Positions 22,680 to 34,239 are shown, counted from the stretch's first letter. The stretch is 64,000 nt of DNA from Sipunculus nudus (GCA_026874595.1 CM049318.1:21675456-21739455); one strand, 5' to 3'. The notes: a model not told the origin generated them from the letters alone. A program made the numbers and translations.

Positions 22680-24117
22680 AATTATATATATACTTAATGC
22701 CGGGTACTCACTTAGTATTTATACAATTAAGGTTTGTTTTTTGTTATTGACTATGTCGGTTACTCACTGCCTCGTCGTCGTGCTAACCATGAAGTGTGCA
22801 TCAGTCCGGTGATTTAGGGCTTACGAGTTCATTAAACAGTCCAAATTTTAATTGGTGGGTTTGGTGCGTTTCCCGAGCCTTTGGTATTGTCCTTTATTTA
22901 TTACTGGATGTTTTCAAATGAGTCGCTTGGGTTCTTCTTACACAAGCTACGCACAGAAGCAACACAAATCTTTCCGTATTTTCAGATTAGTGGTCTCGCA
23001 ATGTTAGAACGTCGTTAAAAATTCTGACCAATCGTGAAAAACGCATACATGTATGTCAAAGCCACACACTTACAGGAAGTCCAAGGGCGTATAAATTAAC
23101 CAGGACGATTTAACTGTCAATAAATTATATTTAATATAAACGTCCGGGGGCAGCCTGTGGCCGCTATATGCAACACATTCAGAAATACTTCTAGAGTACA
23201 GACGAAAATACATTTGCCCGTTCTGTTATTTGATACGCTGTTCCACTAATATGCAATACCAACAGACAATTTGATGTCTATCGGGTATTTGTGAAAATGT
23301 TTCAAGTGAACAACAATGAGTTGCCAACTTTAACTGATAAACTAAAATTAAATGCAATAATTTAATAATTAATAAATATTCATTAGTTCTAAAATAAAAC
23401 GGCACGAAGTGCAGAAGTATACTCACTTATTTTTAAATGAAATTGCGCCAAGCAAAGACAAACTATTTAAATATGATATAAACTTGAATTTATACCATGT
23501 TTGTATGTGGGAATAATACAAGCAAACAAACAATTGTTTTCGAATTTTATCCAAACAAATATTTTTTTTATCTAACAAGACTAAATTGCTCAAATAACTC
23601 GTGAAATAGTCTTCACAAGAAGTGTTATTATATGCCTTATTTATTGTATAAGCGTTAAATAATATTCTTTTCTGTGAGTTTGGTAGATTTATATCGGCAA
23701 AGTGTATAATGTTAAAAAAGAAAATGCCCTGTCGAAAAAATTATCTGATATAATGGTAATGTCTATAATGAAGAAATTGTTTTTGAAATACCGCATTCGC
23801 TGACTAGTTTTAGATGAACATCGTGGGAGGCACAAACGACAGGTACGCCAGTTGTTTTCAATTAATGTCAATGAATTTATATGGGATGTCGGAATATATG
23901 TTTATTTAATTTCTAGGCGGGGCTGAATTCCAAGCAAGGTGATAATCATGATCATATTAAAAGATGTGCATTCTCATTTTAATCAAATTGTTGAAAGGTC
24001 ACTTTCAGTCGAGCCGTTGCTGTATCTGATTATCTACTGTCGATCATTTGAAAACAAACTAAAAGTTCAAAGGTCAGTACTGATTCCTCTGAGCACAGAC
24101 TGTATGGTTCCTTTTAC
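22680..24117. other. no feature recognised
   Basis: Unique-looking AT-rich sequence without a supported exon, clear repeat or mobile element. Short open frames at 23226-23426 and 23689-23871 have no domain or splice support. Confidence 0.5.
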
Positions 24118-24296
24118 TTGGAATTAACAACACAAACGTGTTGTTGTCCTCTCGTTCACACACCAGTGCATGCAAATCCTCATGCAAAAATTTTGCATCA
24201 ATGGCCATCTGGTCACTGGCCACTTTATGACAAGACAGACCTACAACATCATTTACGTTCTGCAGTAAGAAACATTTATGTTGATCAATCCATTCT
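24118..24296 (-). CDS. possible isolated exon, function unknown
   Basis: A 179-nt open interval between a good acceptor (ATATAATACTTGCACAG) and a donor (CCAA|GTAAAA). The peptide includes WIDQHKCFLLQNVNDVVGLS, then DQMAIDAKFLHEDLHALVCE and REDNNTFVLLIP, and has a coding-like residue mix. It is more GC-rich than its surroundings. No partner exon was found nearby and I do not recognise the family, so it may equally be a processed or transposon-captured fragment. Confidence 0.25.
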
Positions 24297-24673
24297 CTGT
24301 GCAAGTATTATATTACATCAGACGATCATTCTCTTGTGTAAGATGGTCTTCCTCCCTTAAGCAGACCAAACCGTACTGTTTCAAATACCGAAAAATCACG
24401 AGACGCACATTGTTTATAATATATATTTTTGTACTGAAATTAAATCTGTATTTACTTTTTTATCCGCATGTGGCATACATACGGTTGCGAAAAACTGCTC
24501 ATGAATACTTAACACTGAATATAAACTTTTCATGTTAATGATTGAATAGGTAGATTAATTAACGTTAATTAAAATATTTGGGATTGCTTATGTTATACGA
24601 GCTGACCAAGAGCTATTCATAAATGTATATATAAATTATTTCATTCTCTATACATATCGCAGTTCAAATTAAG

Positions 24674-25150
24674 AAATAACCAGAGACGTATTTGGCCATA
24701 ATGACAAAACCCTTATTGCATAGAAATGGGCCACGTAAAAGGCCCCATCTACATATGTGATACAATATATGTGAACGCAAATATAACATGCATCTCATGA
24801 AAATATACAGACAAGTTAAAAAAGAAAATCTCAGATAGAAACGGTGCGTCCTCCCGAGCTAAACAAATGTCCAAAGGTGTGGGAGGGAGGGTTTATTTCG
24901 GCAGTGCATCGTGCGAAAAGCACTGGCGAAAGGTCCCCGTGTTCAATTTTTTGTTCGCCTTACGTAACCGATGTCACGGTCAGTGGCTCGAGAGGGGTGG
25001 TTTCACGTGTACATTATAGGTGCGCCGTTTTAACCGGTGTTAACCTGCAGTTAATTGCTACTCAACACTTCTTACTCGAAATAACCAGAGACGTATTGGA
25101 CCATTATGACAGAACCTTTATTACATAGCATAGTGCCACGTAAAAGGCCC
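24674..25150 (-). mobile_element. two copies of a LINE-type 3' tail
   Basis: A block of about 75 bp (GAAATAACCAGAGACGTATT.GG..CAT.ATGACA) occurs at 24674-24750 and again at 25079-25150, same orientation. On the minus strand it includes ATGTAATAAAGG, an AATAAA-like signal, downstream of the LINE reverse transcriptase C-terminus at 25807-26085. I infer 3' ends of minus-strand LINE copies. The 330 bp between them is GC-richer and unexplained. Confidence 0.4.
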
Positions 25151-25806
25151 AAGGTCATCACGATGACCAAGTGGCCCATAGAAGCAATACAATAAAATGC
25201 ACTAATCTGTGGTGTTCATCCAAGATAATGCAAACAGCAAAAGTAAATTAAAAAAAGTGCTAGAAAGTAATTTATACTAACAATAATGCATGGTAAAATA
25301 AATAATACAAAACTTTTTGTAAAAAAGGTTGTAAAATAATTAAAACGTTTTTACACTGTTGAGTCATAAGCGGGAGGGCTCCGCGTCAAAAGCCACATGT
25401 AGAGCACAATTGCTATTCGACCATAAACATGCTGCAAGAACCTGTATACCGTGCTGCCCTCTACAGGTAGAACATAACACTTGTGTTTTACCATAATCCT
25501 TGCAGCAGAAACGAGGTGATGTAAACTGATGTTGCTCATATAATAATAATTTATGAGAAGCAATATAATTATAATCAGTATATAATACATTTTTTAGTTA
25601 AAACAAAATAATTATAAAACATACGTTAATTCAACCAACAGTATAAATCTCACACACTGGTGTAGCAGTTACCCAACACCTTGATCAATATATATCTCCC
25701 TTTTTCTAAAGGAGTGGTATATATACATAGTTAGATTATTAATGGTAGAACTATTTTAAAGAACATCAGCTGAATAAAACCATTCCTATTGTTCTGAACC
25801 ATGGGT

Positions 25807-26085
25807 TCACCCAAATATTTTCTTCTCAGTGTCACACAGGTTACATTCCATGATAAAGTGAAACTCATCCTCTATAACATTCAGCCCTTGGTTGAAACAG
25901 AAAATACATAACCGATTTGCTTTTACAAGTAAAGCATCCATGTTGTTGTTGTCAGGCACGCCAGTCAGGGTTTCTATGACAACAGCCCTGATCATCGCCA
26001 TGGTGTAGTGGTGATGTTGAGACAAACCCAGGCCCTCCTCCAGCCAAAACAAAGACGCCTGGTGCATAATCTCAACCAAGAACAC
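25807..26085 (-). pseudogene. LINE ORF2 C-terminal fragment
   Basis: The open minus-strand frame contains NRLCIFCFNQGLNVIEDEFH then FIMECNLCDTEKK. The C.FC......EDE.HF...C pattern is the typical C-terminal end of non-LTR retrotransposon polyproteins in molluscs and cnidarians. Sequence upstream on the same strand (higher coordinates) is not reverse transcriptase, so the element is 5'-truncated. It is head-to-head with the ORF1 relic at 26163-26837 and therefore a separate insertion. Confidence 0.6.
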
Positions 26086-26162
26086 TCCGTCCTACCCAGG
26101 CTAGGCTAGATAGGTCAGAAACTGAAGACCTGAGCGTAGTGTCAGGCAGAGACCTTCACGAG

Positions 26163-26837
26163 ATGAGTGATGCAAAAGCCCAGCATGTTACAGCCAATAC
26201 TGGTAACACCAGCAGTGCTCCTGCTAGACCAGCTACAGCCCAGTAACAGACACAGATTAAGCTTGATGATATTTGTAGACAATTAAGCAATATGCAAAGA
26301 AAATTGCAAACCTTGAGTTTCAAGTAGACCAGTTGAAACAAGAAAACACGAGATTAAAGTGGAAAGTGAATAAACAAGAGGAAAAATAAAAAAGAGATAA
26401 TAATATTCCATGGCATTGAGGAAGAGGATGGTAAAGAATCTTGGAAACAATCCGAAATAAAAGTTAGAAATGTTATCAAAGATAAACTTAACCTCTCCTC
26501 AGACGAGGAACATGTTCCCATTGCACGGGCACATCGGCTACCCTGGAAGGAGAAAGGCAAGCCCAGACCTGTCATTGTACGCTTTGAGCGCTACAAGGTA
26601 AAGGAAGATGTCCTTCAGTGTGCTCGCAAAATACAACGGCATTCAAAGTCATCTGTGTACATCCAGGAGGATTTTGCTGAACATGTGAGACACGCTTGCC
26701 GAAACCTTAAGGTTAAGCTCGATCAAGTGCTGAATGATGGTTCTGGACATACAGCCTCTCTGAGATATGGTAAACTGGTGATAGATAGCAATGTTCATCT
26801 TTGGAATGATGATGATAAATGTATACAGGGAATTTAA
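26163..26837 (+). pseudogene. L1/Tx1-like LINE ORF1 relic
   Basis: One plus-strand frame runs from an ATG at 26163 to a stop at 26835-26837, broken by stops such as TAA at 26244. From 26394 on it is open: IIFHGIEEEDGKESWKQSE, then VPIARAHRLP, then KPRPVIVRFERYKVKEDVL, and SVYIQEDFAEHVRHACRNL. This is the RNA-recognition plus C-terminal domain layout of L1-type ORF1 proteins (Transposase_22 family). The N-terminal part shows coiled-coil-like QLSNMQRKLQTL. No ORF2 follows. Confidence 0.7.
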
Positions 26838-27159
26838 GAATACAGGAATGCATGTAGAATATCACGCAATACCCAAAAAATATCAATCATGGATAAAAAG
26901 GCCAAGCCTAAACCACATTGTCAAAAAAGAGGTTGCATACTGAATTATTTGAACATAATGAAGAGATGTGTGTATGTCAAGCAGATGATCATGATATCAC
27001 TAAGAATACCAATTATTATTCGCAAAATACCAGTGAGTTTTGGAACATGCACATCTATGAATCAGAAACACCAAATATAACCATGTAAATTCTTTTTGTT
27101 CCTCAGATAATTCAATATTTCATCGTCAGAAGGCACAGCACTGCAAAGTGGCCCAATTA

Positions 27160-27824
27160 TTATTTATAATACTTCAGAAATGGTGTTCTGAATACATTAC
27201 CCTGAAAAACGCCGCGTTCGCGTGCAATGCGTTTGGCAAAATTAATTAGAACTGAGGCTGGTGTACAGATATAACGCTGATAGGTATTGCTGGACAAACG
27301 CCCCATCAATTTCATTTCCCGGTCCATTAAGCCCGCGGACGCACCGTCGGATGCCCTGCCTCGTCTGTAAGAGTGTCCACAATAGTCGCCGGTCACACCG
27401 GCAAGGGTCAATAGCAGGTGTGTCTGCTTTATGAATAACCGTATGCTCAAAACACAACCATTATCGAACACTAACAGTGGCTAATTTAGATCGGCATTGA
27501 TTTTGTTAAAATGCATTCCAAGGTATGATTTCATGAAGCAATGGGCGCATACTTTGGTTTGAGAACAGCCGATACGTTATCTAAACCGTGCCTTATCTTC
27601 TAAGTTTTCGAATCTTGTCAATGGAGGGTAATATATGGTGGCGCATGACCATGTTCAAATATAATATCATTTACTGTGAGATGTACTTTCTCATCAAACT
27701 TGGTGGATACACACAGTTCGGCCGCTCTTAAACAACAAAAGTATGCTAATGTCATTGCTGCCCACAACATATTATGATAATATGTTTGGTCTACAACTTG
27801 TGACAAGAGCAAAATAACCTTCAC
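27160..27824 (-). pseudogene. DIRS-like tyrosine recombinase, broken
   Basis: The segment at 27618-27824 has MTLAYFCCLRAAELC, matching the first catalytic Arg box. A frame-broken segment follows, and 27160-27471 has VTGDYCGHSYRRGRASDGAS (the H-x-x-R box) and SSNTYQRYICTP (the nucleophile Tyr). These are tyrosine recombinase boxes I and II in the right order on the minus strand. Stops between the blocks show that it is dead. It follows reverse transcriptase and RNase H on the same strand, the order of DIRS1-type elements. Confidence 0.7.
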
Positions 27825-28167
27825 AGTAATAGGGAACTTTTGCCTGGGGAGGCCATCGTATAACTTGACCCCTTTTAATGCACGCTTTAATCTTTAGCGG
27901 TCATTAAGAAAAATTCTTATAGTCCTCTTCAATATTAAGGGAGCGAACGGCTGCTAGGTACACTGACATGGAAGAATGCTTCAAAAGGGGGCGATTCAAA
28001 TGAGCAATATCCAAAGCAGAGCCTCTTCCGATGCTAGTAAAGGCTCCCGCCCTGCAAGCGCGCAGAATGACAAAAACTGTTTCTGTGCCGAGCTGTAAGT
28101 TCGTCGACTGTTGAGGCTAAACCTGTAACATATCAACAGGCATAACACAGTTATAACATGTTTACAT

Positions 28168-28920
28168 TTAAATAAATTTTTTTATTGGAAATTTTTCTGG
28201 CGTGGATTTGTCATTGTATGCGCTTGGATGCAGAACTTTGAATGCAGCTAGCTTGCCACGGCTAAGGATGTCCGCGGCCTCGCTATTAATCCCTGGGACG
28301 TGGACCGCTGCACAGTCGACATTGTGACTCGCACAAATAAAGAACAATGTCCATACAAGTTGCATTATGTCTTCGCTTTGACTGGAGCCTCTATTCATAA
28401 CATGGACGACAATTATATTGTCGCAATGGAAGAGCACCTTTTTTTCCGTGAACTGTGCGCCTCACGTAATGGCTGCCTAAGTAACCGCGTAAAGTTCCCG
28501 CCAGGCAATGATATTTGATGCAAGCTTTTTCTGTTCGCCGATGAATTGTTCGTATATCCATGCTTGGCCGCAGATCGCCCCGTATCCGTGGTCTGAGGCA
28601 TCAGACCACAGGTGAATATCCGCTCTGGCCAGCCTATTCAATTTAGTCCTGCAGTGTAAATGTTTAAGCTTTTTTGACAAATCAATAATTCTTCTGGTAA
28701 AACTCTTGCCCGGCTTACACACTTTAGAAATGAAGGCCAGCTTTCCTGCCAACGACAGTAATTGGCGTTTAGAACATTTGCTTTTATCGCCCCACTGTTC
28801 GAGTTCTCCCATTATGTCACACAAACGCTCTGGCGAGATACGGGCCTCCATGTTTCAAGAGTCTAAAACAATGCCTAGAAATTCAATGCATGTTGAAGGG
28901 GGTAGTATTCTTTTCGTCTC
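28168..28920 (-). pseudogene. DIRS-like reverse transcriptase and RNase H, broken
   Basis: Minus-strand pieces: CIEFLGIVLDS then a stop, MEARISPERLCDIMGELEQW, LLSLAGKLAFISKVCKPGKS, LWSDASDHGYGAICG, then after a frame change LFHCDNIIVVHVMNRGSSQ and AAVHVPGINSEAADILSRGK. The FLG.VLD and SLAGKL.F blocks are the end of the reverse transcriptase. The DAS..GYG, CDN and N..AD.LSR blocks are the RNase H core with its acidic residues. Interrupted by at least one TGA and one frameshift. Confidence 0.75.
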
Positions 28921-28984
28921 TCCCCCTTACTTTTGTTGCAGACCCAGGTGCTCCCTAGCAACTCCTAGTCTTCCTGACGCACAG

Positions 28985-29700
28985 GGATATGTCTAGATTT
29001 CCCTCATTTAACACTGCCTCATACCTTACGGACAGGGGGTCACTGTTAGGTAGAAAATTCCAAAGAATAATGAACTCACCATTCTGTGCGGACGATATAA
29101 ACTTTTCTGACATCTGTAGTTCTGCGGCGGTTGTGGCTCAGCTGTACCCACTGGTCATGGCCACTGGTGGTCCCTCTGGCTGGGCAGGTGACGACGGAAC
29201 TTGCGCTTGATCTCCTGGCGTGTTTGTACTGCCTACTAGTTTAGCAGACATAACCACTTGCGCTAGATTCTCATGTGCAGTAATTAGAGCGGTTGAATTT
29301 AAGTTCAACCTTTTGAAGATTCCTTTTGTTTTACCATGAGATTCATAACGTTGGCAAGATTCGTCTCTGAAGTTATGGAGATTTTTGGTTTCTACGTCAG
29401 AATCGTTTCGAGCCATTGTATACTTATTCCCTTCGGGATCTTTGCAAGATTCGAAATCGTCTCTTCTGTTGCCTCCTGAGTCCTGCTTTTCGTTACCGTC
29501 GGTTTCCTCAGTAGCGGAGGTGGCAGTCGGGTGAATGCAATTTTTTTCCTGAAGGACCCTCGTGTCCCTTATATGGTTGTCGACAGTTAGTGCAATAACG
29601 ACTCCCTCTCGTTGCTTTTCCTCCACTGTGTCCGTTGCTGAAGGGTTAGACATCGTAACCCAGGTGTGTTTCGAAACAAAGCGAAGCAGGTTGTTATCAT
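28985..29700 (-). pseudogene. gag-like ORF of the DIRS-like element
   Basis: Downstream of the lectin exon of copy B the minus-strand frame stays open for about 580 nt, passes one TGA near 29138 and continues into EKFISSAQNGEFIILWNFLP and DPLSVRYEAVLNEG. I read this as the 5' ORF (gag-like, hydrophilic, low complexity) of the retrotransposon, because it precedes the reverse transcriptase on the same strand. Alignment with copy C shows that similarity stops about 18 bp after the exon donor, near 29700, which places the insertion edge. Gag identity is inferred from position, not from a motif. Confidence 0.45.
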
Positions 29701-29718
29701 CCAACATCCGAAGTTCAC

Positions 29719-29871
29719 CTTGTTTAGCTATCATGCAAATTACGGCGTGCCTCTCACCACAGGAAGTGGTTTTCCACCCAGTTGACGTAGATTGCATCGC
29801 TAATGTCACACAGGGTGCTCCATAAAAGGGTTGTTCTGACAACCATGAAGCTGCTGTCAGCTCTCTGGGCC
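29719..29871 (-). pseudogene. copy B, second CTLD C-terminal exon (open)
   Basis: A 153-nt exon matching gene A 15471-15623 and copy C 39961-40113 in length and phase: PRELTAASWLSEQPFYGAP, CVTLAMQ, GWKTTSCGERHAVICMIAK. Acceptor ATACATAG and donor AACAAG|GTGAAC are kept. The exon is intact, but the rest of copy B is decayed, and the retrotransposon begins about 18 bp into its downstream intron. Confidence 0.7.
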
Positions 29872-30446
29872 CTATGTATAAAACAATGAAACGTATAGGC
29901 TTAAGAATCAGTCCATGGGATGGTCAATTTAACACTTTCCCAACTTCCGATATGGTTCTGCCGTTATTCACAGGCCATCTCATAGATATTTGCACGTGAA
30001 ACAAGAATTTAAGGATTAATGACTGTAAAAAGGAAATGAATATATCATCTCAAGGTATGCAATTATTGTTGTGACAGTGGTCCCAATGCGTTGAACAAAA
30101 TACATATTCACAGAATTCACGCGCCTGTTATGAACCTGTTTTGAGTTTTCTTACTTTTCTAAGGAAGAACGATTTTGTTTAACATAAACTTTTAACGCTG
30201 ATATCGTAAAGATACAAACTGTAGAGCTAATGCTAGCCCAATTACTATTAAGATATTTTTGCATTTACGGCCTGAAAGTGAAAGCCCAAGAGCACAGCAA
30301 ATAAATTTTCTGGATATCTGAACAACTTATTTGAGAGCATATATACTACAGACTCAGAACTATTTTGGGGGGATTTTATTTTCGTGGTTTATGTGGGTTA
30401 TATATATATTTATTGATTCATCCAGTCCGTTTTTCATGTGATAACG

Positions 30447-30686
30447 TGTTCAGCCTTTGATTCCGCGATGGAACATCTTCTCTTCCTTCCTAAGTCCGTT
30501 CCAGAGACAAGCTTGGTATATGGGTTTTAACTTTCACACATCCTTCTATTTTTTCCGTAGTGATTAATTTTGGTCTTGAACTATTCTTCGTCTGACACTG
30601 AAATCGTGCATCATACCAGTTACACACTCCGCATTGAAAGAAAATACAAATGATCCTATGGTTTCCGAGGCAATGCTGCATTGTGC
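30447..30686 (-). pseudogene. copy B, second CTLD N-terminal exon, decayed
   Basis: Recognisable by NWYDARFQCQTKNSSRPKL and TTEKIEGCVKVKTHIPSLSL, but the CTLD core WIGL segment is frame-shifted and the donor is lost. Acceptor at GACAG before base 30686. Equivalent to gene A 16122-16391. Confidence 0.6.
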
Positions 30687-31028
30687 CTGTCAAACAAACA
30701 TTATGAGGCCAATATAATTTGAAAAAAGTTGTAATAGTGAAAACCACATAGATTCTTTAATCAAATTTATGCAGGATATATTCCCTGTGCCAGTATTTGT
30801 TATTTTCCCCGTATATATTTTAAAATAATAATTCATGTATGTTATAAAGTATGCACGGAGATTTTATTTTATAGAAAACAGCCGATATAAAAACATCCTG
30901 GTATAGTTTAAAGAAAGGCAGACTTGGGCGTTATTTAGTATTCAGCCATAACTGATACTGTGAGTTTAGTAGGTGTTCATAATTACAAATGCAGATGCAA
31001 TTTATTTCTCTGAGTTAATAGGATTTAC

Positions 31029-31156
31029 CTGTATATTGACACTGCTGTAGTTGCATTCACCTCTTTAGATATATAGTCTTCTAAGCTGATGACATCCCGG
31101 CTCATACTCTGCCCCCCCCCCCCCCACTTCCCCTAGTTCATTTCCACCTTGCCTAT
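31029..31156 (-). pseudogene. copy B, first CTLD C-terminal exon, decayed
   Basis: 128 nt against 132 in gene A and copy C, hence frame-shifted. A run of 14 guanines on the coding strand (cytosines at about 31112-31125) has expanded inside the exon. Acceptor CCACAG and donor ACAG|GTAAAT are still visible. Confidence 0.5.
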
Positions 31157-31603
31157 CTGTGGATAAGAATCAAGAGGATTAGACACGTGAATGACAAGGG
31201 ATGTACAAGCTACATTTTATTGTCTGTGTAATGACTTAATCAATGAGATTCTACTAACTTATGTGATTTGAATAACATATCTTTTATCAATCGTGTAAGT
31301 ATTAGACTACAATGTTATCACTTGTGTTTTGTAATATGCATAAACTGATTTTATGTACATGTATCATTAAAAGAACCGTTCAGCCTTTTGGCTATGATAC
31401 ATTTGGATAAGGGGCTGCTTGAGGACATAGGAAAGACTTTGGGAATAATATATAATTAATACGGTTATTAAATATACTCTCAGTACTGATTTTGGTATAT
31501 ACATATATGCCCTATGCTTTATTTATTATATCACGACCGGAGTCGAAAGTATCACTCCGGTCAATTTCATGCAACATATCCCACTAATACACATTTCAGG
31601 TAC

Positions 31604-31826
31604 CTTTTTTCGATCTACCCAGATATAGTTGTCTATACTGATGATATTATTCCAGTATAAGTTGAATAAATATTTCTTTGAAGCATTAAATCATTTAAGG
31701 CCGTGCTATCCGTTCTGCCACAAGGGAGACAACCGACAGAGAATGATTCACAGTGAGTATTTTCCTGCTCATGAGATTTGTTCCATTTTATTGACGTGTT
31801 AGTCACTGCATATCCATCCATGCGAC
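31604..31826 (-). pseudogene. copy B, first CTLD N-terminal exon, decayed
   Basis: 223 nt against 225 in gene A and copy C. The start MDGYAVTNTSIKWNKSHEQ and GCLPCGRTDSTALNDLMLQ align with copy C; the end is frame-shifted with stops. Splice sites TTTCCTCAG and AAAG|GTACCT are kept. Confidence 0.65.
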
Positions 31827-32284
31827 CTGAGGAAAAGATTATTTCAATATTGGTCCTCATACATAGGTGCTATCATCAATTCGCCAGGATTAAACATCAT
31901 GTGCAAATGAAAACGTGTTATATTCTTTCCCTGGAACAAATAAGCCTGAACAGACAAAGTAGGGAGTCATTTCCTTAATATTGTGTATAGTGACATCAAG
32001 TACATGTGAAATGTGACAGCTAAGCTTACAAAGTGTATCCGATTTACAGCCATATTTCAGAATATTATTATAATGCTGGTATATTACAAAAAAGGGTTAT
32101 AGTAGCTTAACAAATGATAGGTAAAACGGTAAGAAATACAGCGATTTACGCAGTTATGCTAATATATGGCAAGACAAAATAACATGGATCAATTTCCTTA
32201 AGAAGCAATCAGCCCCTTAAATTAATCATACTGCGACGAAATATACTTAGATCACTTTGTGAAATAATGATGGAACAAAAATAT

Positions 32285-32285
32285 T

Positions 32286-32361
<76 letters not shown>
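32285..32361 (+). repeat. (TC)n followed by (TA)n microsatellite
   Basis: About 40 bp of TC dinucleotides running into about 34 bp of TA dinucleotides, directly abutting the SINE-like hairpin at 32362. The matching TA tract on the other side is at about 32498-32533. Open frames across it are artefacts. Confidence 0.9.
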
Positions 32362-32366
<5 letters not shown>

Positions 32367-32464
32367 TGGAAAGGGCTAAGGCAGCCGCACCGGAAATCGG
32401 AAGATCGTGGGTTCGAATCCCACTGGCAGTGAACCACTTTTCTGTGTATACCCTTTCCATCTAT
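32362..32464 (+). mobile_element. tRNA-like SINE piece with 14-bp inverted ends
   Basis: Perfect 14-bp inverted repeats, ATAGATGGAAAGGG at 32362-32375 and CCCTTTCCATCTAT at 32451-32464, enclose about 75 bp with a tRNA B-box-like hairpin GTGGGTTCGAATCCCAC near 32407-32423. An acceptor stem and a proper anticodon arm are not formed, so it is not a functional tRNA. Both sides are TA repeats. Confidence 0.5.
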
Positions 32465-32495
32465 AAAACAATGAACCAGCATGGCTATCCATACA

Positions 32496-32536
<41 letters not shown>

Positions 32537-32697
32537 TGTAACCTCTCCTTACAGGGAAATCTGTACTAAGGGCGCCTCCTATTTACGGCCACTTACGGGG
32601 ATTCCCTTGAATGTTTAACTCAAAATCTATAAAATCCCTACTAATGAAACCTCGGGGAAAATGTTTGGTTCCGTCAGTGCCCGTTATTCGGAATATC

Positions 32698-32699
32698 TA

Positions 32700-32771
<72 letters not shown>
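32698..32771. repeat. (TA)n microsatellite beside copy B exon 1
   Basis: About 70 bp of TA dinucleotides with one interruption. On the minus strand it begins within a few bases of the donor of copy B exon 1 (32774-32829). The same arrangement is seen in copy C (42449-42514). Confidence 0.9.
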
Positions 32772-32773
<2 letters not shown>

Positions 32774-32775
<2 letters not shown>

Positions 32776-32829
32776 GCATATAGGTGGTGTAGAACCACCA
32801 ACAGTTTTTATGAATGATACCACCGTCAT
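32774..32829 (-). pseudogene. copy B, first coding exon relic
   Basis: Starts at ATG in the context GGTTTTAGCACAATGACGG, which aligns with copy C exon 1 (GGCTTTAATACGATGAAGG). It reads MTVVSFIKTVGGSTTPPIC before AG|GTATAT. Compared with copy C the hydrophobic signal core is weakened and the frame shifted. Confidence 0.5.
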
Positions 32830-33279
32830 TGTGCTAAAACCCTTGCAAATTCTGGCACATTATAACCAGTTTATGGATGAAGAGAAATCTGCTGGGAAGT
32901 AAGCACCTTTGTTTGCAGGAACCAGTCAATCGGATATACTGATCGGAAAAATATTGTTATTTTTCCGTATTTTTGCAATTATAGGTTATCAAAACACAAT
33001 ATGCAAACAATATCTAAGAGACCACATTTACGCGTATAACTTACATGTTGTCTCATGGTAAACCAAAGTTAAAATGCACTTTTTTAGCGGCCTAACATAT
33101 ACATCGCTCGTGTTCAAGAGTATCGCATTTTACTTCTGTTAGACAAAAAATATAACCATGAATATAATGTAAGTGGTTGCCCTTCTTTGGATTAAATAGG
33201 AATCCTTATATATACGAATTCTTTCGAATATTTACTTACACTTGAGAAGAAAGAAGACTGTAAGAATACAAAAGAATCC

Positions 33280-33330
33280 TTACATTTTAGCATCAGAAGG
33301 ACATTTACTCTGGTGTTTTCATTGAGAATG
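33280..33330 (-). other. copy B, possible 5' untranslated exon region
   Basis: GTAAGGATTC on the minus strand at about 33276-33285 is a strong donor, and the sequence on both sides aligns with copy C around 43044-43110. It marks a duplicated upstream non-coding exon. The transcription start is not visible. Confidence 0.3.
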
Positions 33331-33453
33331 CACACAAGCTGTCATCTTGGTTTAATGGATAACGTCCCTTCAATATTTGTGACCTGTGCTATTGAAAAAG
33401 GATTTAAAACGTGAACAGTTTTTAAGCGTGAAAGTTTTAAGTTTTAAAAGTTA

Positions 33454-33458
<5 letters not shown>

Positions 33459-33498
<40 letters not shown>

Positions 33499-33499
33499 G

Positions 33500-33541
<42 letters not shown>
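33459..33541 (+). repeat. (CT)n then (AT)n microsatellite
   Basis: About 58 bp of CT repeats with two interruptions followed by about 25 bp of AT repeats. Confidence 0.9.
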
Positions 33542-33542
<1 letters not shown>

Positions 33543-34239
33543 TGATATGCCCAAATACACTTCTACGAAATCCTTAGTAAATATACTCGCATTATGAGAA
33601 ATACATTAACCGAATGCCAACCCTGCACAAAATGTCAACAAAACACGTGAAAGTTGTAAAAAAAAAAAAACAACAAATAACATAATGCCTCTCAGTCTAG
33701 GGGGGAGATATAAAGAATATGATAATAGGTAAGCCATAAGAAAGAAAGCTGTGCGCCGATGTGGTACAATTTCTAAATCGCAGTTCCTGCCCTGCTACGG
33801 CAGTTACTGTCACTATATTTTTAAAGTCAGTGTCCTTAAAGAAATAATACACGTGGCTGAGTTCACAGACAGACAGACACAATTCTCTGGTTTGCTGTGA
33901 AGTAGCTGTGATATTTGCAACACTCGCTTTAATTATGTTATTAAATGAAGTGTCGGGAATAGAGTTGTAGAAGACCTAGGCCACAACCCATGGATTTACA
34001 TTGTTAATTTACAGTATCACACTAGGGCGTACCAACACATTGGGGCATCTCTGACTCTAAAAGCATATATTTTTCTTTTAATTTAATAGCAAAGTACTTA
34101 GTATATAGACAAAAAAAAATTATTTTCACCTGAATTATTTATTGATTTATTAGTAATAATCTGGTTCGTGTTTATGTTAATAGTGTAATCACTCGCTAAA
34201 ACTCTATGTTAATAGAGTTAAACATCGCTAAAATCCTAC

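Noticed and set aside
32362-32464. functional tRNA gene
   Set aside because: Only the T-arm-like hairpin is formed; no acceptor stem or normal anticodon arm pairs.
32209-32569. open frames on both strands with YIYIYI or RERERE runs
   Set aside because: They are translations of TA and TC microsatellites joined to the SINE-like piece.
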